Shown here: positions 12,103 to 21,229 of the stretch, in pieces
Numbering within the stretch: the first letter of the stretch is position 1
Layout: every line of letters begins with the position of its first letter
Assembly (NCBI GenBank): GCA_963920525.1
Contig: OY986437.1
Location: forward strand, 56,802,830-56,866,829
Direction of reading: 5' to 3'
DNA from: Dichetophora obliterata
Lineage: Eukaryota; Arthropoda; Insecta; Diptera; Sciomyzidae
DNA: 64,000 nucleotides
Notes under the pieces: model-generated
Database searches by the model: none
What the model was told of the DNA's origin: nothing
Seen by the model: the letters and a program-made list of their open reading frames with translations, nothing else
Program-made: the position numbers and the translations under genes

Positions 12103-12246
12103 GGAAACATTCCTCCCCGCTGTGTTAAAAAGTCATGTGGAAACATTTCTCTCCGCTGTCCTCAAAAGTGAATTGGAAGCAGTCCTCTCCCCTGTTTTAA
12201 GAATTAATGTGGAAACGTTCCTCTCCCTTGTTATGAAAATGGATTC
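12103..12246 (+). repeat. Four 36-bp tandem units
   Basis: Units start at 12103, 12139, 12175 and 12211, each with ggaaac or ggaagc followed by a ttcctctccc-type block and a ctgttnt-type block. The spacing is exactly 36 bases. The array abuts a tRNA-like sequence on the minus strand (12241-12311), so the array could be the body of a tRNA-derived repeat read on the minus strand. Confidence 0.8.
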
Positions 12247-12311
12247 GGCCAGGATTCGAACCCGGGACCCCTGAGCGAGAGTCGAGCGCGCTACCACTAG
12301 ACTATCGAATT
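12241..12311 (-). tRNA. tRNA-like gene or pseudogene, anticodon loop suggests CTC (Glu)
   Basis: On the minus strand an A box (tagtctagtggtagc) and a B box (gggttcgaatcc) are correctly spaced. The T-arm folds perfectly (ccggg, loop ttcgaat, cctgg). The acceptor stem pairs at 5 of 7 positions, while the anticodon stem is weak. The 7-base loop ctctcgc would place CTC as anticodon. It is either a diverged tRNA-Glu copy or the head of a SINE; the adjoining 36-bp array favours the SINE reading. Confidence 0.5.
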
Positions 12312-12403
12312 CTTAAATAAGTGGCTAGAAAACAATGATATTAATATTTTCTTTTGTCATTGCTTGGCAATAAATAAAAGTTTACACATGCATTCTTAAC
12401 GAA

Positions 12404-12505
12404 GCGGTTTGGAAACAATATAAATACAAAACTACCCTTAAGCTTCCAAAAGATGCGGTGGGGAAACAATATAAATACAAAACAACCCTTAAGCTTTCAA
12501 AAGAT
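12404..12505 (+). repeat. 51-bp tandem duplication
   Basis: Two copies start at 12404 and 12455; each has gcggt, ggaaacaatataaatacaaa, then cccttaagct and aaaagat. They differ at a handful of bases. Confidence 0.8.
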
Positions 12506-14680
12506 AGGGTGGGGAATGTTTCTTTATCACTTTAAGATGGAAGCCTTCCGATTTTTCCTGGAGGGTAATTACAATTTGTCATTTATTTACGGATGGTTCG
12601 TTAGCCGATTGTTTTCGGTTTGCTATTTTAATAAACTACATGCCCAAAACAATGGCGGCTAGCTAGGTCTGTGGCTGCTGTAAGTATGTGGTTTTTGCAT
12701 TTAGTAACCAATGCATATAAAATGCGTTAACGTTGAGTTGATTTAACTGGTTTAACAATAAATTATATGCAACATTATCATGACCAAAAGTACGGAAATC
12801 CTGACATTCGCGAGAATAACAAAACAAAAATAAGAGAAAAATAAATAATAACGACTAAAATGGCAACTCTATTCTTTGGCATGGCATTCAAAATGCTAAT
12901 ATGTGACTGTTTGTTGTTTTGTTGCTGTTGGCTTTTTTTGAATCATCAACAATTTTAATATTGTAAGGCGAGTTAGAAATTTAAAAAACATGCATTTTAG
13001 AATAGTTTTTAACAATTATGTTTGCTGGTTTGTCTGTTTTAAAACAAATACTAATTCAGTGGTAATTGTTGTTGTTTTCAAATCATTTATCAGTAGCCTG
13101 AGCATCTATTCTGTGTTTTATTTTAAGCGAGTTTTAAAGGCTTCGTACCAAAATATTTTTGGTAAATATTTACTAAATAATAGAAAAAATTAAAAAAGCA
13201 TTTAAATAAAAAATCGAAATGAAATTGGAATGTGAATTCTTGAGCTGAACTGAGATAAAATATTGCATACTCTTAGACACAACGTAATTAGAAAAGTTCA
13301 ACAAAGATCAGCTCCAAGTGACTTCAAAAGCACTTGCTGTCTATTTCACATTTATTTTGAACAAATAAACAATCCCGTCCGACAACCTCATGAAATATAA
13401 AATTAATTTCGGTATGTGAAGCTCCGTAGCAGCTGACATACTTATATATATTTTCATGACTTAAAAATAATTCTACAACTTATAGTATGATTTAAGGATT
13501 TTACGAAATTTATTCAGTAGTTCATCAGAATTTATGCACGTTCCAGCCGATGCTCAAATTCTCTATTGCAAATTGAACTAATTTATAAATCATAAAGATT
13601 TCAGTAACCCGCAGGCAGACAGCGGGTCAACACGGCCCATATAATTTTGAATTTCTAATCAGCAACTTAAGCTTAGCCATTAAATGCGGCGCACGAAGGA
13701 GTCCTTTTGCAATAATGCGATTGTTCTTTATTCTATCTATTCTCAATGTTTTTTTTTTTCTTTTTTCCAATCTTCTTGCTTTCCCTGCAAATGTAGCATT
13801 GATATAAAATAATTCTACTGGGTTTCATTGTGTTTTATTTGTGCTTTTGTTTTTGTCCGTTTTGTTTTTTTTTACATTTCCTCTTCGTATGCGCTACATT
13901 ATTAGATCAATATAGAGAACAGTCAGTTTCAGAACGGTTGCAGGATTCAGCAGAACGATTATTAAGCGCTGAAAAAAAGGATAATATTTTTATCGCTTCA
14001 ATTATTTGTCTGACATTGCTTTGTTGCCTATCCTACGTTGCGGAAAATCTTCAAAATACCCAAAAAAACAGAAAGGATATTATAGCCACTTTGAGAGTCC
14101 TTTTGCGTGTTTCATATATTAACTATTTTGCAGCAGGCAGCGCCTTGAAAAATAAATTAAGCGCATAATCGGGATTTATTAAGGCTGTTGTTGCTTTTGC
14201 TGTTTTTTGTTATTGTGGTTTCAGCAGGCTTGCCTTAAATTTTTTTTTTTGCTCCCATGCGTATCCCAAATCTAAATCCACATAACAGCTGTCAATTAAA
14301 AAACAGAAAGAGAGATAATTTCCGGCAAATTCATCTGTCCATATTACCAGCCCAGCATGAGGTCTGTTAAGTGATTCACCGAATTTTGTGGGGAAAATCT
14401 TGTGAGTGGTCTTGAAGCATAAAAAAGGACAAACGGACAAGAATGAATTTGCAAATTAATGAAGATTAACACCAGACGAGCGAATCGAAAAGAATACGAG
14501 TAAGAAGTAAGGCTTCTCATTTAATAAGCAGGATTTTGCAAGGATACGTTAACACTTTTTAATCAGCAAATGAATAAAAAATTAAGTAGAGAAAGTGGCA
14601 GATAAAATAATAGAAACGTTTATATTCTTCAACAGATTGCTCAACAAAAATTTTACTAACGTAAATTATTGGAAAAGAGT
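12506..14680. other. Stretch without recognisable gene
   Basis: Several open frames (for example 13830-14168 plus and 14210-14440 minus) show no domain I recognise, and their composition follows poly-T runs. I see no TIR pair or tRNA-like element. Intronic or intergenic DNA is the likeliest reading. Confidence 0.4.
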
Positions 14681-14688
14681 ATGTACAT
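14681..14688 (+). repeat. Left 8-bp flank atgtacat of a long-TIR element
   Basis: The same atgtacat follows the element at 16973-16980. It is a perfect palindrome, so it could be an 8-bp TSD (hAT-like) or the outer end of the TIR. Confidence 0.6.
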
Positions 14689-15246
14689 TAGGGCGGGTTG
14701 ATTTGTATGGATGAAAAAAAAAATGAAAAATCGTATAGCAAAAACGTAATCTACATAAAATTCTAAGAAAATTCTCCGAAGAAACCATAGGTCTAAAATC
14801 AAACCATAATCCGCGCCTCTCGACTTGAAATGATTTTTCCTCTTCTTTCGCTAAACAATTTTTTTTTTTTTAAATATAGCTTTTATGTTTTATTATATTA
14901 TAGTTTATGCAATACAGGTTTTGTTCTGAGACTAATCAAAATATTCAATTATCAAAAAAGCAGTTGAACCCCAATTTGCATCTCCTCTCATTTGCGTTCT
15001 ATATGAAAAATAGTTAGAACACGTTTTACCTAAACTGCGTTTTGCAAAAAAACAAAGAATAATTCAAAAATAATTTTTTTTTTTTAATAAAATATGCAAA
15101 ACATACTTCTTAAAACAAGAAAAAAGCATGACCTCTAATCCAGTTTATTTTATCTATAGAAATATAGATCAAATAGTAGTAACTATAGAAAGTCGTGACA
15201 AAGTACCTAGAATGGAGAGTAAAAAAGACTTAACAAAATTAACATA

Positions 15247-16547
15247 TTGGGGGTTGGAATTAGTTTTAAAGGTTTTCTAAGAGATGGCGTAACTATCTAT
15301 TGATAGTATTGATAGATCGCATCGGGCACACCTGTGACTATATTCATTTCAAAGCACATTGTCTAAGCTTCATTTTTCAGTATGTGTCATTCCACTGAAG
15401 TGTAAACAACATATATTTTTTTCTCTGTGAACATGTCGACTTTCGTTCCAACAAAACGCAATTTGCGGGAAGGTTTACTTTTGTGCTTCCATTTGAAGAA
15501 AAAAGCGGTTGAAGCACAACGCACGCTTACTGAGGCTTACTGGGACTATGCTCCATCGATTTCTACTTGTGAGTACTGGTTCCGTCGGTTTAAAAGTGGT
15601 GATTTTGATACGGAAGACAAACAGCGTCCGGGCCAGCCGAAAAAGTTTGAAGATGAGGAATTGGAGGCTTTGCTCGATGAAGACCCGTGTCAAACCCTTC
15701 AAGAATTGTCAGAATCATTGGGAGTCGACTTATCAACGGTCGGCAAACGCTTGAAGGCCATGGGAATGATTCAAAAGCAAGGAAATTGGGTGCCGTACCA
15801 GTTGAAGCCGAGAGACGTTGAACGGCGATTTTGCATGTGCGAACAACTGCTTCAACGGCATAAAAGGAAGAGTTTTTTGCATCGTATTGTCACTGGCGAT
15901 AAAAAGTGGATCCATTACGATAATCCTAAGCGAAAAAAATCATGGGGACCACCCGGCCATGCATCAACATCGAGGGCCAAGCCGAATATTCATGGCGCCA
16001 ATCTTATGCTGTGTATTTGGTGGGATCAGAAGGGTGTCGTGTACTATGAGCTGCTAAAACCTAACGAAACCATCACTGGGGAACGCTACCAACAACAATT
16101 GATGCAATTGAGCCGAGCATTAAAGGTTAAACGGCCAGAATATGCCAAAAGACACGACAAAGTGGTTTTTCTACATGACAACGCACGGCCACATGTTGCA
16201 AGAACCATCAAGGAAACGTTGGAGGCGTTGAATTGGGATGTGCTACCCCACCCGCCTTATAGCCCAGACATAGCCCCTTCCGACTACCACCTATTCAGAT
16301 CGATGACGCATGGCTTGGCTGAGCAGCGCTTCACTTCTTACGAGGATACCAAAAAATGGGTCGATTCGTGGATTGCCTCAAAAGACGAATCGTTCTTCCG
16401 GCGCGGAATCCATATGCTGCCAGAAAGATGGGAAAATGTTGTAGCTAACGATGGACAATACTTTGAATAATATACATTGTACCGTTGTTTCTAAATAAAT
16501 GCTCAAAAACCGAAAAAAAAACCTTTAAAATTAATTCCAACCCCCAA
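15247..16547 (+). mobile_element. Complete mariner transposon with intact ORF
   Basis: A 1301-base element flanked by TA at 15245-15246 and 16548-16549. The left end reads ttgggggttggaattagttt and the right end is its inverted match (aaattaattccaacccccaa), giving TIRs of about 28-30 bases with one or two mismatches. Size, TA duplication and TIR length are standard for the mariner family. It lies inside the long-TIR element at 14689-16972 and so is younger. Confidence 0.95.
15433..16470 (+). CDS. mariner transposase, DD34D, 345 aa, apparently intact
   Basis: The protein starts at ATG 15433 (MSTFVPTKRNLRE); the GTG two codons upstream is not needed. Residues 1-110 hold the paired helix-turn-helix region for TIR binding, including the YWFRRFKSGDFD motif, followed by the WVPYQL linker near residue 119 (usual form WVPHEL). 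The catalytic core has Asp156 in HRIVTGDKKW, Asp249 in FLHDNARPH and Asp284 in YSPDIAPSDYHLF, with 34 residues between the last two. These positions and the 345-residue length equal those of Mos1 as I remember it. There is no stop or frameshift. It would cut and paste DNA between TIRs at TA sites in the nucleus. Substitutions in usually conserved spots (GDKKW for GDEKW, YQL for HEL) leave activity open. Confidence 0.95.
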   Translation: MSTFVPTKRNLREGLLLCFHLKKKAVEAQRTLTEAYWDYAPSISTCEYWFRRFKSGDFDTEDKQRPGQPKKFEDEELEALLDEDPCQTLQELSESLGVDLSTVGKRLKAMGMIQKQGNWVPYQLKPRDVERRFCMCEQLLQRHKRKSFLHRIVTGDKKWIHYDNPKRKKSWGPPGHASTSRAKPNIHGANLMLCIWWDQKGVVYYELLKPNETITGERYQQQLMQLSRALKVKRPEYAKRHDKVVFLHDNARPHVARTIKETLEALNWDVLPHPPYSPDIAPSDYHLFRSMTHGLAEQRFTSYEDTKKWVDSWIASKDESFFRRGIHMLPERWENVVANDGQYFE

Positions 16548-16980
16548 TATAACCAATAAGTAAAGTTTTCTTTGTATTCTATAATTGCTTCTTTGCATGT
16601 ATTTCTTTCTTTTAATGACACAAAATTTGTTTATGGTAAAAAAATTACTGAAAAATTACTGAAATATTGTTTGAGTGAAAACACTTCTCTTGTTTGCTTT
16701 TTATTTGCATTATAAAATTAGACTAGTTTATCTATGTTCCTTATAATAATATTAAATATAAAATTATATACAAACTTTTTTACTTGGGTGAATATTTTTT
16801 TAATGTAAAAAAATTTTGAGTGTAGAAAAGGGGGCATATAAAGTTTCAAGTCGAGAGGCGCGGATTAGGATTTTATTTTAGATACATGGTTTCTTCGCAG
16901 AATTTTCTTAGAATTTTATGTAGTTTATGTTTTTGCTATACGATTTACAAATAAAAAAATCAACCCGCCCTAATGTACAT

Positions 16981-17223
16981 ACCCTGCAGGAAATTGGAAC
17001 AACTTTTAAATAGTTCTAAGCTTATTCCAAAGAGGACCAGTACTGGTCCCACTACAATACCCTTTTACATCAATTGAACTGACGCTTTTTACTTGTTGAT
17101 GTCGTAGGAAAAGACAAATGTACCCAAAAACATTAAATTTTTTCCCATATTTGAACTAGTTATATTATGAACATTTTCAAAATGGAACTTTTTGCTTAAG
17201 TCTTAAAGTAAATCTTACCCTAG
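16981..17223. other. Spacer between DNA transposons
   Basis: No gene or repeat recognised. Confidence 0.4.
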
Positions 17224-17816
17224 GTCTACACGAGACAAATTGTCATAACAATTTCAATACACTCACACATTTTTTACTAACACATTCATATTTTCTCAGT
17301 TGTCAGCTCAATTGTCTCAACAATCAGGCATACAATTGAACTAACAACGATTTGACGTAGGCTGACATTTTTTGACATTTTCTTCTGAAAGTGAAGAAAA
17401 AGAACAGAGAAAAATTTAAAAACCAAAGGAAACGTCAAATAATACAACAATTGTCATTTATTGTCTTGCAATTGTTAAGCCCATTTGCGTCACGCTAGAC
17501 AATTTGCTTGAAGTTTTGAAAAATTTGACAGCTAATACGGATATAAACAATTGTTATAACAATCAGGCAGACAATTGAACTAACAACGATTTGACGTAGG
17601 CTGACATTTTTTGACATTTTCTTCTGAAAGTGAAGAACAAGAACAGAGAAAAATTTAAAAACCAAAGGAAACGTCAAATAATACAACAATTGTCATTTAT
17701 TGTCTTGCAATTGTTAAGCCCATTTGCGTCACGCTAGACAATTTGCTTGAAGTTTTCAAAAATTTGACAGCTAATACGGATATAAACAATTGTTATAACA
17801 ACTGTTACGTGTAGAC
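17224..17816. mobile_element. MITE with internal 239-bp tandem duplication
   Basis: The ends are gtctacacg (17224-17232) and cgtgtagac (17808-17816), with a second inverted block of the aattgttataacaa type just inside each end. The interior is mostly two near-identical copies, 17321-17559 and 17560-17798, each starting caatcaggca and ending near ttgttataa. I cannot fix a target duplication, so the superfamily is open. No coding capacity. Confidence 0.75.
17321..17798 (+). repeat. Two 239-bp direct copies inside a MITE
   Basis: Copy 1 is 17321-17559 and copy 2 is 17560-17798. They are nearly identical; visible differences include gcatac/gcagac near the start and gaaaaag/gaacaag in the middle. 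The very low divergence implies recent duplication relative to the other repeats here. Confidence 0.9.
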
Positions 17817-17909
17817 GCAGCGTTAAAGTGGCTTCAAAGTATTCAAACGTTACAGGGATTTTTTTTTCTTATCTCTTGGGTGTCCCAAATTGATTGGCAA
17901 CTCTGACAT

Positions 17910-18734
17910 TAGGTGTCCCAAAATTAAATATTTTTTATATTTTGACAGATGTCCGCGGCTTTAATACTTCCGCTTGACCTAAGAAACACCGTCTGTGAAG
18001 CGCATCTTAATTGGTAAAAGTTTAGAGGTCGCGAATTTTTCTAACACTTTGTATGAGTAAAAATCAGTTTTGCTGGTAAATTGAATTTACAGCCACTATC
18101 TTTTAAGCAAAATGGTTAACAAAAAACACGTCTTCCCTCAAATTTTGTCTGTTATGACATATCCAAATTTATTTTTCATGGGATTATTATTTGGTGGTTG
18201 CCCAAAACGATTATAAAATAAAAATATAAATACAAAAAAAAACTACTTGTTGCAACTTTTAATCCAAAAACATACAACAACCCTATGAACTTTTTCTTCA
18301 TTGTGCGTTTCAACTATCATTATCAAAAATTTAAGACCAATAATAATAATGAAAATGAAGTACTTTAAGAGATATTGATTTTTAATAAAATATTTCTGAG
18401 TAAAAGTATTTATTTATATAGGTAGCTCTAAGAAGTGAGCCACAGACCACCAAATAATAATCAGATGCAATAAAATTTGGATATGTCATAACAGATAAAA
18501 TTTGAGGGAACATTTGTTTTTTTAAACTATTTTCCTAAAAAGATAATGGCTCTTAATTCAATTAACCAGCAAAACTGATTTTTCCCCCATACAAATCGTA
18601 TGGGAAAATTAGAAAATGAATTCGCGACCTCTTAACCTTTACCTATTGAGATGCGCTTCAAAGAGGGTGTTTCTTAGGTCAAATAGAAGTGGAAAAGCCG
18701 CGAACATCAAACACGATTTTTTTTGGGACAGCCT
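17910..18734. mobile_element. Mutator-like MITE: ~270-bp TIRs with 10-bp target duplication
   Basis: Left arm about 17911-18200 and right arm about 18440-18734 are inverted copies. Shared blocks include gacctaagaaacacc, gaagcgcatct, gaggtcgcgaatt, cagttttgctggt and ttatgacatatccaaattt. Outer ends are ggtgtcccaaaa and ttttgggacagcc. The flanks actctgacat at 17900-17909 and 18735-18744 match exactly, giving a 9-10-bp target duplication. Long TIRs plus a TSD of that size are the Mutator (MULE) signature. The ~230-base centre encodes nothing I recognise. Confidence 0.85.
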
Positions 18735-18979
18735 ACTCTGACATATTGTATAAGTATATTGCATTTTTAGCTGCAAAATTCGTTAGTCGATTTTTCACCA
18801 ACACTAATGTTCGTTGTCGTAACAAACAAAACCAAATCATCAGTTCAAAACGAAACTTCAGATTGGATTTATTTGTGCATTTTTTATTTATATTTTGTTA
18901 TAGATGGAAATATAAAAAGTTTTTATTTGCAAGTTTATATTAAGTTACTGCAAATTATAAGGTTCATGTTTATTTACTA

Positions 18980-20006
18980 ACTAGCTGAACGTTATAAAAT
19001 AAAATTAAAAGTAATTATATATTTACAAAAATTTATTTATTTAATTTTAATTTAATTATTTCAATACTTCTCTCCTTTTTTTGTTGTAAGTCAATTAGAA
19101 TTTAGCACTGAACCGCATGTAATTTGCTTCATGCTCCCCCTTTTTATTTTTAGACCAATCAAATGGCAGCAATGACACAATCAGCTATTTCGCAGTCAGT
19201 TGTGGGGGGTGAAAGAGAATGGGGCTACAACACTATTTTAATTAATATGTATTTTAAATTTGAGGTAAAGCCGTTAATAAACGTAGTAAAAAAGTAGGTG
19301 CAGAAATTGGAAAGAAAATGAGTAAAAAAGTTGGTGCAGAAAGTAGTGTGCGTCGAAAAATATTATCATGTAATAAGTATTCCTGAGTGAAAGCTGCACG
19401 CTGTGAAAATTTAAGATCGGTTAACAGGTCCAGCCTCCAATATATCGCAAACAAAGGGGCGTACTCCGCCCACTTTTATTTTGGTACCAATTCATGCCAA
19501 TACCATATATAGCGAATACTGCCGACATTGGTCAAAAAATACCCAAGATATGACGATTTTAAATTTTGGGTTATATGGGCGAGGCCACGCCCCTTTGTTC
19601 ACTCGCAACTTTATATATTCAAGAATTTATTATTTCGTAAGAATATCCTATTGTGAAATTTTAATGACGATCGGTCTAGTAGTTAAGACTATATTACTAT
19701 TTTTTAATTTTCCTAAAAAGAGGCGTGGTCCCACCCAATTTTCTCCTGGTACGTATTCCTAACTATGCCAATACCATATGTAAATTTTTTTTATATATAT
19801 ACATAATTTAAATTTTTGGGTTATATGGGCGGTGCCACGCCCCTTTGTTCATATAGCCTTCATAAAAACTTCATATAGCCTATTATTCCTTCCAGAGTCA
19901 TAGTAACATACTGTGAAAGTTTCAGGAAGATCGGTCCAAAGGTTTGGCCTCCTATAAAGCACAAAAAACAAACAGACAGACAGACATTCATTTTTATATA
20001 TATAGA
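18980..20006 (-). mobile_element. Helitron-like element, minus strand
   Basis: Read on the minus strand, the right edge gives a TCTATATATATAAAAATGAA start (Helitrons begin TC) and the left edge gives CAGCTAGT followed by T (Helitrons end CTRRT and insert between A and T). The interior has the ccacgcccctttgttc blocks common in fly Helitron-like repeats. No Rep/helicase is encoded, so it is non-autonomous. The left boundary is less certain than the right. Confidence 0.5.
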
Positions 20007-20489
20007 TTTTTAACTTATTGTACAATGTTGCACCTAAATAAGCGCGGAATATCTTATCGTGTTATCGAATGATGTAAATATTTTGTAAATAAACCGAAAA
20101 TTCGGATTTTTTAATGCAACGTTTCGAAAGTTTTAAAATTATGATATTGGATCATTATTACCATAGGCTTTTTGTAAATATCTTCGGAACTACAAAACCG
20201 ATTTAAGAAATTGATATCTCGTTTTGAAGAACATGACAACGGCTTTAAAAAAAAATAAAATAAAATTAAAAAAAGCAAAAAAAATATATATATGTATATG
20301 TCATTGGTGGTACAATATGAAAATTGGATTTTGCCACGCCCCTCCGCCCACAAACCGAAAATAAAAAATCAGACAGTGTCACCCGCCTGAATATTCTGAA
20401 GATTCCCTGAAAATTTCATCAAAATCGGCCCAGCCGTTTTGGAGTCCATACGTTACATACATACACACATTCTGTTTTATATATATAGA
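20007..20489 (-). mobile_element. Second Helitron-like 5' end, minus strand (partial)
   Basis: The minus strand at 20489 begins TCTATATATATAAAACAGAA and runs into blocks resembling those of the neighbouring Helitron (ggctgggccgattttgatga). I cannot find its own CTAGT end, so it is a truncated copy or the outer part of a nest with 18980-20006. Confidence 0.5.
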
Positions 20490-20689
20490 TAAATTTCCTT
20501 TACAGTCAAGAACATAAAATTGAGTGACAATGAGAGCAGAATGGAAGAGGGTGATGAGTTGCTTACACCCAATTGCGAGCTTTTAATTGCAAAATAATCT
20601 ACGTCTGCTTCTTCTAGCACATGCAACAGTAACAGTTTCTGCGAAAATGACTTGGGTAAGTGGGTTGGCCATGTGCTTTAATGAGTGTA

Positions 20690-21125
20690 TCTCAGAAATT
20701 GCAAATGGTCAAATGCCCTTGGATTCCTCATCAAATCTACGATTTTAAGAAGAACGTGATTGGATCCAAACTTAAATTTTGAACAATTGGCTACAAGCCT
20801 ATACGCAGTGGTTAATACACTCAAAAATATTAAACGGTGCACTTTGCTTGTACTGTTACCTCCTTCCATCTAAAAATGTTCCAGCCGTTTTAGGATCACT
20901 CGTTATAAATCCTTTCACAAAATATAAAAATGTGCATGAGTTGTGTAGAAGCCAAGTCAGTGGCACATAGGATCAGCAGAAGTAGCTCACGCATTCATTA
21001 CCGACCTGCTTGTTGATTAATGATGCTGTCTGGTCACAGGAAATGACTGGAACAAAATTTCGGTTATAGTTTTTTGTGAATTTCACGACTTGCCTGTTCA
21101 TGGAAAAGACCGATCCTCCAATCTT
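20690..21125 (+). pseudogene. hAT-type (TTF zinc finger / DUF4371-like) transposase fragment
   Basis: The plus strand reads WIPHQIYDFKK near 20725, then NNWLQAYTQWLIHSKILNGA and LCLYCYLLPS with a Cys-x2-Cys near 20850, followed by NPFTKYKNVHELCRSQ. Further on, VIVFCEFHDLPVHGKDRSS near 21060-21115 matches the LCGRQNIPLRGHRDD motif. This order (WL, LNGAxCxxC, PFTNYKK, IPLRGHRDD) marks the N-terminal part of hAT-like transposases related to ZMYM-type proteins. The frame is broken by stops and the catalytic core is missing. It abuts an unrelated relic on the minus strand. Confidence 0.65.
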
Positions 21126-21229
21126 CCTGTTTAGTGAAAACTGCTTCACGCAAAAATTAAAATCAGCTTACAATCCGTCCAGCAACAATACCTTTCGAAT
21201 AAAATGTATCGAATAAGAGTTAAAATCCT

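Larger units (their letters stand above)
14689..16972. mobile_element. Long-TIR non-autonomous DNA element, hAT-like TSD, carrying a mariner
   Basis: The left arm (14689 to about 14835) begins tagggcgggttgattt; the right arm (about 16835-16972) is its imperfect inverted copy, ending aaatcaacccgccc then ta. Shared inner blocks include atcgtatagcaaaaac, ctacataaaattctaag and ccgcgcctctcgacttga. Arms are about 140 bases. Without the mariner and its duplicated TA the element would be about 980 bases. No transposase of its own is visible. The class is uncertain: an 8-bp TSD would suit hAT. Confidence 0.8.

Noticed and set aside
13830..14168. 112-codon ORF with a hydrophobic N-terminus resembling a signal or membrane segment
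   Set aside because: The Phe/Leu-rich start comes from a poly-T run and the rest shows no recognisable domain.
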